Shown: positions 42,490 to 51,324, counted from the first letter of the stretch. The stretch is 64,000 nt of DNA from Frankineae bacterium MT45 (GCA_900100325.1 LT629697.1:1795423-1859422); one strand, 5' to 3'. Notes: a model not told the origin generated them from the sequence alone. Translations and numbers: made by a program.

Positions 42490-42690
42490 ATGCCCCGCCC
42501 GAACGATGACGAGTACCTGGGCAAGGTAGAGCTCCTCGCGCGCGAAGTGGTTGATGCGGCAATTGACGAAGGATGGCTAAGCTACGCCGTTGATCCGCCG
42601 AGTGCCACTGGACTGCAACGGGCGGTGAATGAGCTGGCCCGGACGCTTCGACAAGCTCACCACGATGATGATGGCTGTGTCGAACATTGA
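42490..42690 (+). CDS. Small helical protein, possible remnant
   Basis: This 66-aa frame from ATG 42490 reads PRPNDDEYLGKVELLAREVV and LQRAVNELARTLRQAHHDDD, in normal coding style, unlike the in-frame extension upstream. It may be a real small helical protein of the island or the tail of a decayed gene. Family unknown. Confidence 0.4.
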   Translation: MPRPNDDEYLGKVELLAREVVDAAIDEGWLSYAVDPPSATGLQRAVNELARTLRQAHHDDDGCVEH

Positions 42691-43238
42691 CAACCTGACA
42701 GCGTGGTACGCCGTACGGATCGATTCACGGTGTCCCGCCACGGCGACGTGGACAATCGCGGATTCTGACGTGACCGAAAGACTCAAACCCGTATTCCCGC
42801 GCCTGCGCCAGCTGCCTCGTACATACGTGGCCAGTGTCTCGTACGCTACCTCTGCGAGAGGCGAGTCCCGGAATCCTACGTGGCTACTCCCGTCCCGCGC
42901 TCACACTTGGCGCATTTGACGGCCTTCCTTGACGGCCACGGTCACAGAGACCGTGCCCACCAGGATCAACCACCAGCTACCGATGCCATCCGACGCTACC
43001 GCCGAGGGCGCGCTAACCGTCGATCTGAGTGCTTGCCGCGAGATTGGGTCGGCGCGCAGATGGATTGGTATGGCACCGACCGTCGGCGCTTGGTGATGAA
43101 CCGGACGTTGCGTTCACCGCTAATTGGAGCGCGTCTTCTGCGGGCTGGTTTAGATGCAGAAGCCAGGCTATAGCGTCGTGCCGCTGACCGTCTTCAGCCG
43201 GTACGGATCGAGGTCCGTGAATGAGCTAGGCGCGTTGT
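42691..43238. other. Gene-poor part of the island
   Basis: No convincing gene is seen. A plus-strand frame to 42919 (NLTAWYAVRIDSRCPATATW...) has mixed coding character and may be a remnant. The rest appears degraded. Confidence 0.4.
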
Positions 43239-44012
43239 TCACGCAGTGGTGGTAATCGTAAATGTGGCCATGACGGCTCTGTGGTCCGAGGCGACATCCA
43301 CGACCTCTTGCTGCACGCACTGCATCGCGCCTGGCCGGTACAGGATGGCGTCGAGCTGGGCGCCGACGACCCGGTTCACCGTCTTCTCGGTGCGGTCGGT
43401 CTTGCGGGACGGCCAGGTGATGTCTTCGCCCAGGTCGACGGCGGCGAGGCCGGCGCGACGACGGAATGCGAGGTCGGCTTTCCTCGGTCCAGGCCAATGG
43501 TTCATGTCGCCGGTGAGAACGAACGGCCCGTCGTAGTAGGGATCCGCGAGCTCGAGCGAAAGGCGCGACAGGAAGCGGGCCCGCTGGCGGAATGCGATCA
43601 CGACCGGGAGGTGCGTCGTTACAGCCACCAGGCGATGCCCACCCGGGCCATCGAGTTGCGCCCCGAGCACGCCCAGATCGGAGTACTCCAGAGGCTCTCT
43701 CGAGAATTTCGACAGCATGGCACTCTCGGCCCTGCCAGCCTGCTCCAGAACGGTTGAACGTATGGGTTGCCCCGCGTTGCGATAGGCGCTGTCCGACCGC
43801 ACCGCGATGCCCAGACCGAAGTGCCCCTCGGCGGCGACGAGATCGAAACCCACGTCTTGCAGGCTCGTCTCGACCCCGTAGGCGGCCGGACTGAACAACT
43901 CCTGCATCAGAATGACGTCGGCCCGAGCAAGAGGCGCGAGTCCTCGCGGTGTCTTGATCGTCCGCCCGAGGTAGGTGTTCACCGTCGCGACAACGAGGCG
44001 CGAGGTAGGCAT
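43239..44012 (-). CDS. Endonuclease/exonuclease/phosphatase (EEP) family protein
   Basis: This 257-aa protein has the EEP order of motifs: N-terminal VVATVNTYLGR, ADVILMQELF with the metal-binding Glu, VLTGDMNHWPG with Asp and Asn, and the C-terminal ASDHRAVMATF with Asp-His. The family includes DNase I-like nucleases and phosphodiesterases; the substrate cannot be told from sequence. No signal peptide, so cytoplasmic. It is separated from the ABC-3C-like operon by 490 bases and may be independent. Confidence 0.82.
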   Translation of the reverse strand: MPTSRLVVATVNTYLGRTIKTPRGLAPLARADVILMQELFSPAAYGVETSLQDVGFDLVAAEGHFGLGIAVRSDSAYRNAGQPIRSTVLEQAGRAESAMLSKFSREPLEYSDLGVLGAQLDGPGGHRLVAVTTHLPVVIAFRQRARFLSRLSLELADPYYDGPFVLTGDMNHWPGPRKADLAFRRRAGLAAVDLGEDITWPSRKTDRTEKTVNRVVGAQLDAILYRPGAMQCVQQEVVDVASDHRAVMATFTITTTA

Positions 44013-44501
44013 GACGAAATCAACCTATCAGCGCGCGGTAACCCATTCGCAGCTGCTTCAGAACTGCTGTACGCCCCCCCGGCGGTCGGGGTGGCGTCGA
44101 GCGGGGCAAACGCTCACGGAGCTGACCAGATGGATCTGCCTGACAACGTCGTTGCACTGCTTCGGCCGCCGGCGTTCAGTTACTGACCATGGTGATGCCG
44201 GCAGGATCGCCGCAGCTGACGCAGAGGTGGGTCGACATCGACGGCGGGCAGCCGACGGCAAGAGTCAACCGGAGCGCTGGAACCGTCGATCTTGAGAACT
44301 CCGCCGGCATCGGCCGGGCGCGCAGATCGGTCCGTATGTATCGATCCAAAGCCCGGCCAAACGACAGGACTGATCTCCTTAGAGCTCGCCGTGCTCGCCT
44401 AGGAGATCAGCGCGGGCAAGCCACTGCGATTCACGCAACGGCTGATGCCGAATGTCGTCGCTGAGTGGGAAGCAGCCGAGTAGCCGGAGGTCGGCGCACG
44501 A
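44013..44501. other. Intergenic or degraded region
   Basis: No confident gene. On the plus strand a short run (near 44362-44483) reads LISLELAVLA, a stop, then RFTQRLMPNVVAEWEAAE, suggesting the tail of a decayed gene. Confidence 0.35.
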
Positions 44502-46427
44502 TTACTCAGGCTGATCGACGACCAGCGTCTGCACCTGAGCAGGCCCGGGATGGGCGATGGTTCCGACGGTCGGACTCGCGTAGGAGAAGTCCATCTCCGC
44601 GAAGTCTCTACCGTATTCGGGCGGCAGTTGGTTGTCGGCGACGATGAACTGGAGGCGGCCTGCCTTAACACCAACTTGCGTGACGAACCGTCGGTACATC
44701 TGAGCGGCGATGTCCTCAGCGGTGTTCAGCGCCAGGCGGGGGCTGTCGAACAGGAGGAACGCGGGGAAGTGCGTGTCACCCTGACGGACGGCGACAGTGA
44801 CAAGCGTAAGCCAGTACGCAACCTGCGTGGCCGTGATGATGCCGCCACCCGAGCTGACCTGGTCGAAAAGCTGCCCGTTCAGCATCGGCAGGTAGCTGTC
44901 CGGATCGATGGAAGCCGTCTGAACGCTCGGGATCCCAAAGGCAGTGACGGTGTTCAAGAACTCGGCGTCAAGTTCCGTGATCATCTCGGTCTTTCGCTGC
45001 CGGATCAGCGCATCGGCGGTGCCCACCTGGGTGACCAGTGTTGCGCGGCGTGATTCGATCCGCTCGACTGCCGCGCGCAGGTCGTCGGCTCTGTCCCACT
45101 GCCGGAGCACGGCCTCCATCGATGCCTGCTCGCTTCGAGCGCTCGTCAGTTTGGCCACCGCATCTGCATACGCCTGCAGTCTCGGCGTCACTCGGCCCGT
45201 GGTTCGTGCATCGATCTCCGAGTTCAAAGACCGAATCAGGTCGCCGCGGCTCACAACGGCGGCAGCTACCTGCTCAGATTGCTCCGTTATGGCGGTTAGC
45301 TGCGCGTCGATTTCGGATAGCTGGGACCGCATCTGTTCGATCTCGTACGGGTCGCGACCGACGACGCCCTCAACGATGTCGGGTTGGAGACACACCCGGC
45401 ACGATCCGTGAGCAACCTCGCGTTGCCCAAGGGACTGGGTGCAACGAGGACACACCGCGAACTCGATGTTCGCCAGACGCGCTCCCGCCGATGCCATTCG
45501 CTCAATTCGAGCGAGGTCCTGGGACACTCGCCGCCGCTCCTGTGTGTACTCGAGACGCTCGCGATCGAGAGCTACGGCAGTTTGGCGGCCGTCGGCCAAA
45601 CTCCGCTCGGCGTCACTGAGCAGGTCCCGCAGGACCTGGGTCTCACGATCGGTGACATCTGCCAGCTCAGCCTGCAGGGCATCCAGCGTGATAGTTGCTT
45701 CGATCTCGTCCTGACGTGCCGTCGTCTGACGCATCTCGGCGTCTATTCGGGTGCCGACACCGCTATCAAGGAGGAATCGGTCGACCGTCTCGCAGGCAGT
45801 GCGCGCCTCGTCGAGCGATCCCTTGAGTGTGTTGATCTCCGAGCGCATGTTGAGGATGTCGGAGTTGGTGAGACCGAAGAGCAGCTCAAACACAGCTCTA
45901 CGCTTCGAGGCGTAGTACGAGTCGTGGCTTGACGCGATGTCGCGGTTCATCTCCGACTGCGGCACGTACATGAAACGGAAGACGTCGTTGAATGTGATCT
46001 GAGCGCCGGCACTGGTACTACGGCGGCTCCTGGCGGCAGCTTTGAGGCCAGTCTCGAGGCCCAGGGAGGTCATCAGCAGGTCGCTGATCGTGGGCGCTTC
46101 TCCGCCGACGGAGTGGTCGGCGACGCGGTCGTGGGTGATCAGGTCGACGACCCGCACTCGCTTGCGGAGTTCAGGATCGAGGGCGCGTGAGAGCTGCCAA
46201 CGGGACGCACCGGCACGAATGCTGATGTGCACGTCCGTGACGTATCGGAGGGCAACCGGCGCGAGCAGCCCATCACCGCCGAGGCCGAACTTGATCATCT
46301 CTAACAACGTCGTCTTACCGACACCAGTCTGGCCGGCAAGCACCGTCAGGTCGGCCGGGAATGCATAAACCACCGGACCGTTCGTGGTGTCGAGCCGGAC
46401 TTCCTCGATACGGAACGTGGTCGTCAC
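44502..46427 (-). CDS. SMC/Rad50-like ABC ATPase of an ABC-three-component-type system
   Basis: This 641-aa protein has Walker A GQTGVGKTT (32-40), long coiled coils (about 190-320 and 355-490) and a zinc-hook-like turn with CPRC (326-329) and CRVC (343-346). An ABC-signature-like SSGGG (525-529) and Walker B FLLFDSP (Asp 561, with Ser where many ATPases have Glu) follow. These features fit Rad50-like ABC ATPases in conflict systems that sense DNA ends or invading DNA (inference from family). Its start overlaps the middle-component stop by 4 bases. Confidence 0.85.
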   Translation of the reverse strand: MTTTFRIEEVRLDTTNGPVVYAFPADLTVLAGQTGVGKTTLLEMIKFGLGGDGLLAPVALRYVTDVHISIRAGASRWQLSRALDPELRKRVRVVDLITHDRVADHSVGGEAPTISDLLMTSLGLETGLKAAARSRRSTSAGAQITFNDVFRFMYVPQSEMNRDIASSHDSYYASKRRAVFELLFGLTNSDILNMRSEINTLKGSLDEARTACETVDRFLLDSGVGTRIDAEMRQTTARQDEIEATITLDALQAELADVTDRETQVLRDLLSDAERSLADGRQTAVALDRERLEYTQERRRVSQDLARIERMASAGARLANIEFAVCPRCTQSLGQREVAHGSCRVCLQPDIVEGVVGRDPYEIEQMRSQLSEIDAQLTAITEQSEQVAAAVVSRGDLIRSLNSEIDARTTGRVTPRLQAYADAVAKLTSARSEQASMEAVLRQWDRADDLRAAVERIESRRATLVTQVGTADALIRQRKTEMITELDAEFLNTVTAFGIPSVQTASIDPDSYLPMLNGQLFDQVSSGGGIITATQVAYWLTLVTVAVRQGDTHFPAFLLFDSPRLALNTAEDIAAQMYRRFVTQVGVKAGRLQFIVADNQLPPEYGRDFAEMDFSYASPTVGTIAHPGPAQVQTLVVDQPE

Positions 46428-46999
46428 AAGATCACCTCACGGTGAGGCCGATCCATCAGGTCAGCAAGGCGCTCGTAGATGCGTTCCTTGATCGCATTAC
46501 CCGTCAGGCCGGTCGATGCCTGGGCGATCGCCACGCAACGATCCGCAACGTCTTGCCATCCGGCGTCATTGCGTAACTCGCCGACGAGGCCCCGCCCCTT
46601 AGCAGTCGGCACGAGGGCCACACTCCCACGCCGTCCGCGCGCGTAACGCACAAGTTCCCTCGATACGAGGGCGCCCACCACGGGGTAGTAGCGGTCATCC
46701 CACGGCCCGTACTTGTAGCGAACCATCGGGTCGGCTACATCGGTCGGCAGCAATCGGTCCTCAGCGGCGAGATGCAGCCGGGTGTCCTGCTCGTCCAGCC
46801 CATCCAGGATGAAGGTCGCGAGCGCCGGGTAGCGGACAAGGAAGTCAAGCTTCGCCAGCTTGGTCAGCCCGTCGAGCTTTCGGTTGTGACCTGGCTCCGA
46901 CGCCACCGCGTCGATGAGCATTAGAACGCGGGACTGGTGGTACGCGAGATCGTCGAGCACCCAGCGCAGGCCATCCAGGTCGAACTCGTCGGATGTCAT
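46424..46999 (-). CDS. ABC-3C middle component-like protein
   Basis: This 191-aa protein lies between the nuclease and the ATPase and overlaps both by 4 bases. It is small and helical with KLDGLTKLAKLDFLVRYPAL and YGPWDDRYYPVVGALVSREL, a layout recalling the small middle components (MC) that link effector and ABC ATPase in ABC-3C systems. The subfamily cannot be fixed by eye; a wHTH-like region is likely around 60-140. Confidence 0.68.
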   Translation of the reverse strand: MTSDEFDLDGLRWVLDDLAYHQSRVLMLIDAVASEPGHNRKLDGLTKLAKLDFLVRYPALATFILDGLDEQDTRLHLAAEDRLLPTDVADPMVRYKYGPWDDRYYPVVGALVSRELVRYARGRRGSVALVPTAKGRGLVGELRNDAGWQDVADRCVAIAQASTGLTGNAIKERIYERLADLMDRPHREVIL

Positions 47000-48321
47000 G
47001 ATGCCGCCCGGAGCCTGGCGATCTCGGCATCGACGTCGAAGCGATCGCTGAACCAGACCTTGCAGTCATTCGAGAGGTCCGCAATCGCTCCAAGTAGCAG
47101 GTCGGCATCGAGGCCACCAGTCTCCTGCTCGTCCGCCATGGCCTGTAAACGAGCTTCGACTTCGGCGAGAAGCTGCAGCCCCCAGTCACGGTCCGCCGTT
47201 CGCACGGCCTCGGTGACATCGGAGACCACCTTGAGAAGCGAATTGTTCATTCGGCGACGGCGATCTCGAACGGCCGGTGTTCCAGCGGCGTCGCGCCAGT
47301 ACCCGCGGTGCTGAAGCCGCAGGTTGTCCAATCGCTCGATGGTGTTGTCCGAGCACCCCCCATGAGACAACTTGACCGCGAGCTTGTTGATCCGCACTAG
47401 TCGCGGCAGCCGGGCATAGCCGCCGACATTTCTCAACGCGACTCGACTGGCCACATCAACGTCGGTGAGGGTCACACTCCGCGCGACATGCGGGTCAGTG
47501 GGGTGGGGCGCTCCCAGCACCGTTGGCAGGCCACCACCCGGGACCGGCCCTGCGGCTCGCATCCGCTCTCGAACCAAGGCAAGGACCGCGGTCCATATGG
47601 CGTCAGCGGCGTCGGGTCGGCCGAGACGTTCGGCGATGGGCTTGCTGAATCGGGTAGGCGCTAAATCCGGCACGTGCTCACGCCTCGCTTCGCCGTGCTG
47701 GACGCGCAGGGACATGAGGAACAACGTCACGACGGCGACTTCCGGTGCCGTCGTGCCGTTGTCACGCAGCTTGGCGATCTGCTGCGCACACGCCTCAATT
47801 AGCGATGCCAGATCGTCGGTCACGACACCCTTAGACGCTCGGAGGGTGTCGCAGGCAGCCACCAACTTCGCTGCGTCATCCGCCACGCCAGCCGTAGTCA
47901 CGAGCCTGCACATCGGCGTCCTGCGGAGCGCATCCCATCGTTCGTAGAGGTGTAGGACACCGCAATCGAAGAGCGACCGCACTGTGGCCAGGCGGGCGAC
48001 GCTGGCCTCGCGATGCTTCGCCGACACGATCTCGACTGCATCGCCGGCGACGAGCGCCCAGTCCTCATGCAGTTCGCAGATCACAGTGAAGGTCTGCCCG
48101 TCGGCCAGTACACCCGCGTAATCGAGACGCTGGAAGTAGGCGGCCAGAAGATCGGCGGTGGCCATCATCGCCTGCCACTCGTAACGATCAGCCGTCTCAG
48201 CACCTGCGTCATCCAGCGCTGGCGTGTCGCGCAGCGCGGCCGACGCCGAGGTCGCTAGGCCACTGCTGGGGATGATCACACGCGGAGCGTAGTACGAGAG
48301 CACCTTCAGATGCCGCTCCAC
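46996..48321 (-). CDS. PD-(D/E)xK-type (Cap4/DUF4297-like) nuclease effector
   Basis: This 441-aa protein starts at GTG 48319-48321. The N-terminal segment YEWQAMMATADLLAAYFQRL, then VICELHEDWALVAGDAVEIV and SAKHRE looks like the DUF4297/Cap4 restriction-endonuclease fold: an E-x-x-E-D motif followed by a strand ending in a catalytic Lys (102), with Ser in place of the usual Glu/Gln two residues before it. The remaining ~300 residues are helical, presumably the sensing/assembly region. It is the first gene of the overlapping operon; predicted effector cutting DNA. A weak ribosome site precedes the start. Confidence 0.72.
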   Translation of the reverse strand: MERHLKVLSYYAPRVIIPSSGLATSASAALRDTPALDDAGAETADRYEWQAMMATADLLAAYFQRLDYAGVLADGQTFTVICELHEDWALVAGDAVEIVSAKHREASVARLATVRSLFDCGVLHLYERWDALRRTPMCRLVTTAGVADDAAKLVAACDTLRASKGVVTDDLASLIEACAQQIAKLRDNGTTAPEVAVVTLFLMSLRVQHGEARREHVPDLAPTRFSKPIAERLGRPDAADAIWTAVLALVRERMRAAGPVPGGGLPTVLGAPHPTDPHVARSVTLTDVDVASRVALRNVGGYARLPRLVRINKLAVKLSHGGCSDNTIERLDNLRLQHRGYWRDAAGTPAVRDRRRRMNNSLLKVVSDVTEAVRTADRDWGLQLLAEVEARLQAMADEQETGGLDADLLLGAIADLSNDCKVWFSDRFDVDAEIARLRAAS

Positions 48322-48366
48322 GCCGAGATCACCAGGCGATCGGTGTCCGCTGATGTCACTTGCTGC

Positions 48367-48745
48367 CTACGTCCCACGCTCCGCGCAGTGCCTTGCAGTG
48401 CGACCTCGACCACGCGCCAGACGAACTGGAGATGCGCGTGAATTGCCATGGCTGGCATTCGGCACGCTGATCATGACCATGACGTGCCGGTGGGCGCCCG
48501 GATGCATGCCGTGCTCCAAGTAGTACGCGCCGTTGGGACGCAGCTCAGCGCTCCACCTGCCGTACCAACGCTTTACCGAGGCCAAGTTGCGGGCCTCCAG
48601 GGCGCCCACGGAGAGCTTTGTGAGAGTGATCTTGTCAGACGCCGTCTGGACAGCCGTCGGCGATCCGTCGCAAGACGGCGAACTGGCGGTCGGTCAGCGG
48701 GTCACGATCGAGAGCATCGCGCGATCATTCGAATTCGGATGTCAT
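48367..48745 (-). pseudogene. Broken winged-helix-type accessory gene
   Basis: Minus-strand pieces MTSEFE, then after an in-frame TGA DPLTDRQFAVLRRIADGCPD, then in another frame KLSVGALEARNLASVKRWYG and LRPNGAYYLEHGMHPGAHRH together resemble a family of small actinobacterial proteins with an N-terminal 'LTDRQ...IADGCPDGV' block. One in-frame stop and one frameshift break it. Confidence 0.55.
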
Positions 48746-48806
48746 GTTGGCGAACGACACCGAGCCGATGGGATTGATCGGGTCTACCAATGGCTCGAGT
48801 CGAGAT

Positions 48807-49760
48807 CTATCCGAACTCGTCGTGATCCGTCGGCACCTCGATCGCCTCGCACTCTGCTTCGTCGAGATGTAGGCCACAGTACGGGCAGTCGAGGGCGATG
48901 AACTCGGCGTACGCGTAGGTGCTGTACTCGCCGGGCCCTTCGTACTCGACGTCAACCTCAACGTTCCAAAGCAGCCACGCGTTATTGTCGCAGGCGGGGC
49001 AGTCCACCGTCTCGCTGATGTCGGATGGCGGTTCCGGCCGAGATCCGAGGATCCGCAGCAGTTCTCCCACTCCGTCAGTGCCCAGCGGATCGGTGAGGTG
49101 TCGGTACTGCGCCTTCGCCGCGCTGACCTTCGATGAGGCGGCGGCTTGCGTGGCGCTGTCGCGCTGGGCCGCCTCGCGCTCGACCTGCGCCAGGCGCTCG
49201 CGGCCAACAAAATCCGCTCGGTCTCGCCGCAGGCAGTCGACGCCCGCGAGTGTGAACACGTTCATGCCAGCGACGACGTCGGCGAGCTTGTCCTCGTCGA
49301 CCAGCGCGGCGTGAGCGGCGGCATTCCGTGCCTGCAGCGCTGCGTGCCCTGCCGCCTTCGTGGTACGGAGACCGTCAGCACAGCGTGCCGCTAGATCGAC
49401 AGCGGAGGATGCGATGACCGTCGATGCCGGAGCCTTCGTCCGCGCGTGTACGGACGCTCGCCCTTGCTCTGCCAGGACGTCCAGCAACGCGTGGTGCGCG
49501 TTGTCTCCTGCGGCGAGCAGTCGCGGGTCGAGATGCGCAAGAACGGCCTTGGCCATCAACTCGACCGCAGCTCCGGCATGGATGGCGGCATCCATGCGCA
49601 CGTCAGCGTCGGTACTAGCCAGTTTCCTCTGTGCGCTTCTGGCGTGATGACGCGCGGCCAAATAGAGGCGCTCGGCTACGCCTGCGGTTTCCTCGGACGA
49701 TGTCGCTCGGGGCACAGCCGTAGCGTATGGCGCCGGGTTGGCGAGAGATCGGCGGGGCAC
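48807..49760 (-). CDS. HEPN-motif protein with C-terminal zinc ribbon
   Basis: This protein of about 317 aa uses GTG 49758-49760 (a later GTG at 49713 is possible); the reading further upstream is not coding-like. The helical N-terminal domain has MDAAIHAGAAVELMAKAVLA and, near 141-151, ALQARNAAAHA with the R-N-x3-H HEPN signature. The C-terminus has two zinc pairs, CPACDN and CPYCGL. HEPN plus zinc ribbon suggests an RNA-targeting factor. It is encoded upstream of the ABC-3C-like operon on the same strand, separated by the broken gene. Confidence 0.7.
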   Translation of the reverse strand: MPRRSLANPAPYATAVPRATSSEETAGVAERLYLAARHHARSAQRKLASTDADVRMDAAIHAGAAVELMAKAVLAHLDPRLLAAGDNAHHALLDVLAEQGRASVHARTKAPASTVIASSAVDLAARCADGLRTTKAAGHAALQARNAAAHAALVDEDKLADVVAGMNVFTLAGVDCLRRDRADFVGRERLAQVEREAAQRDSATQAAASSKVSAAKAQYRHLTDPLGTDGVGELLRILGSRPEPPSDISETVDCPACDNNAWLLWNVEVDVEYEGPGEYSTYAYAEFIALDCPYCGLHLDEAECEAIEVPTDHDEFG

Positions 49761-50410
49761 TACGCTGATCGTTATTCCGCCACCGCGCTGGCGTGCACGG
49801 CCGCACGGCCGCGCGAACGGACGCTCGCCGTGCCGGTCCATAGGGGCGGCATCAGGCCGGACTCGACATCGTGCGGGACGCGTCCCCGCATTGGGTTCCA
49901 CGCCACAACCCATGGCGATTGTTCCTCCGCAAGTCGGCCTTGCCGACGCAGACCACGTTCGCACCCACGCACCCACGTACGCGCCAGCGCGCTGAGCGCC
50001 TTGGCAGCCCGGTACTTCGCGGCACTGACTTCACGGAACTGGGGCTGGTCAATTTGACCTTTCGCGGGGTCGAGTACCCGGCAGCACGGAAGTGCGCGCA
50101 TAACGATCGCCCGGATCGCCAAGGCCGCCGCGCAGAATCGGCGTTATGCGGATGATCGTGAGCTGCTTCAGCAATCCGGGTTGGGCAGATATTTCGGGGG
50201 TATTGCGGATAACGGCGCGTTGCCGCGGGTATCGGCACGGGTCGTTGCGCGCGCGAGTACGTGTTGGTAGCCAGGTCGCTGATCCGCAGTAGAGCGACCC
50301 TTCGGCCGTTGCAGTGGCTCTCCGTGGATCTGGGGGAGGGCGGTTACAGAGGAGTATTCGGCCAAAACTGCCGCGATTCTGGGGATGCGTATAGGGGGTG
50401 AGGGCAAATC
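49761..50410. other. Gene-poor right end of the island
   Basis: No convincing gene is seen in either strand. A copy of the 20-nt motif lies at 50343-50362. This is the place where an integrase might be expected, but no recombinase motif is readable. Confidence 0.45.
50343..50362 (+). repeat. 20-nt motif, inner right copy
   Basis: GTTACAGAGGAGTATTCGGC; two mismatches to 41431-41450. Confidence 0.5.
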
Positions 50411-50479
50411 ACTCATAGTCCCTGGGTCGTCGGTTCGAGACCGACCCGCCCCACTTTTGGCTTATTTTATATGGCAAAA
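50411..50479 (+). repeat. Island direct repeat, right copy: tRNA-Met 3' half remnant
   Basis: 64 of 69 bases match 41302-41370, starting in the tRNA anticodon loop. The 5' half is absent, so it is not a tRNA gene. Confidence 0.85.
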
Positions 50480-50518
50480 GTGAGCGTGCATCGATGTGTC
50501 GCACACGGCCAGAATGGC

Positions 50519-50538
50519 GCTACACCCGAGTATTCGAC
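50519..50538 (+). repeat. 20-nt motif, outer right copy
   Basis: GCTACACCCGAGTATTCGAC; three mismatches to 41431-41450. It lies about 65 bases beyond the tRNA-Met remnant, much as the left copy lies beyond the tRNA. Confidence 0.5.
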
Positions 50539-50601
50539 CCATTGGGCGGCGAGTGGGAGACAATTCGCCCCACAGCGAGGCAGATACGTCGATGGACGTG
50601 C

Positions 50602-51324
50602 TTAGCGGGCAGCCCGTGGGAGGAGCCGTGCGGAGTGGTTGAGGTATTGGCGGCCGGCTTTGGTTATTCGCCAGTTCGGCGATCCGGCGTAGGCGCCAGC
50701 CGTCTCCTCGACCAGACCGATGTCGACGAGTACCGCGAGATCTGCGGCGAGATCGTCGCGGTCGCGGGGCCACCACGGCCCGACGTCGTCCCCGCGCCGT
50801 AGTTCGTCGTCAGCCTTTGCGCGGATCTTGCTGTCGAGGTGGCCGACACTCATTGGCCATCTGTGGTCCGTCAATAGAACCAGCAGCGGGATCAGCTGGC
50901 TCACACCATGTTCGCTGTCGCTCGCATGTGCCCGAGCCGACGCTGCCAATAGAGCCGTAAGGCGCGTCGCCCGTCGCTGATGCCGATACAGGAACGGAAG
51001 GCACGCCAGACCGCCAACCCCAAACGCCGTCGCCAGGAATGAAAAAACAATGAAGTAGCCGTCCTGACGCAGCGGCAACCCAGTGCGATCGTCGGTTGGG
51101 TTGAGCTGCCACGCGACCGGCAGGACCAACGTGGCCGGTACGGCGACCCCCACGGCGAACACTGGGTATGTCCAGCGGCGCAGGACGCCGTCGGCGTCGA
51201 CCGTCGCTGCGGCCGCGAGTCGCTCGTAGCGCTTTGGAGCAACCGTGACCAGCACGAGCACGAGTACACCCACCCCGACGGCGATCATCATCCACACGCG
51301 GATGAAGGCGACTGCGACCGACAC
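50602..51324 (-). CDS. Membrane protein with C-terminal winged-helix-like region
   Basis: This 240-aa protein uses GTG 51322-51324, chosen because GGAGG lies five bases before it. Three transmembrane helices are visible (VWMMIAVGVGVLVLVLVTVA; YPVFAVGVAVPATLVLPVAW; YFIVFSFLATAFGVGGLACL). The cytoplasmic C-terminal part (LVDIGLVEETAGAYAGSPNW, RITKAGRQYL) resembles a winged helix. Function unknown. Confidence 0.7.
   Translation of the reverse strand: MSVAVAFIRVWMMIAVGVGVLVLVLVTVAPKRYERLAAAATVDADGVLRRWTYPVFAVGVAVPATLVLPVAWQLNPTDDRTGLPLRQDGYFIVFSFLATAFGVGGLACLPFLYRHQRRATRLTALLAASARAHASDSEHGVSQLIPLLVLLTDHRWPMSVGHLDSKIRAKADDELRRGDDVGPWWPRDRDDLAADLAVLVDIGLVEETAGAYAGSPNWRITKAGRQYLNHSARLLPRAAR

Larger units (their letters stand above)
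41271..50545. mobile_element. tRNA-Met-borne genomic island carrying an ABC-3C-like system
   Basis: The island is bounded on the left by the intact tRNA-Met and on the right by a diverged copy of its 3' half plus downstream sequence (50411-50545). The genes inside are accessory (DUF2716, EEP nuclease, ABC-3C-like operon, HEPN-zinc protein) and include at least one broken gene. No integrase is visible, so the island has either lost it or been mobilised in trans. Confidence 0.75.

Noticed and set aside
49761-50240. Several 100-codon frames on both strands at the island end as genes
   Set aside because: Mixed composition, no ribosome sites, no recognisable motifs.
50411-50484. Second tRNA-Met
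   Set aside because: Only the 3' half is present; no D-arm or 5' acceptor strand, so it is an attachment-site remnant.
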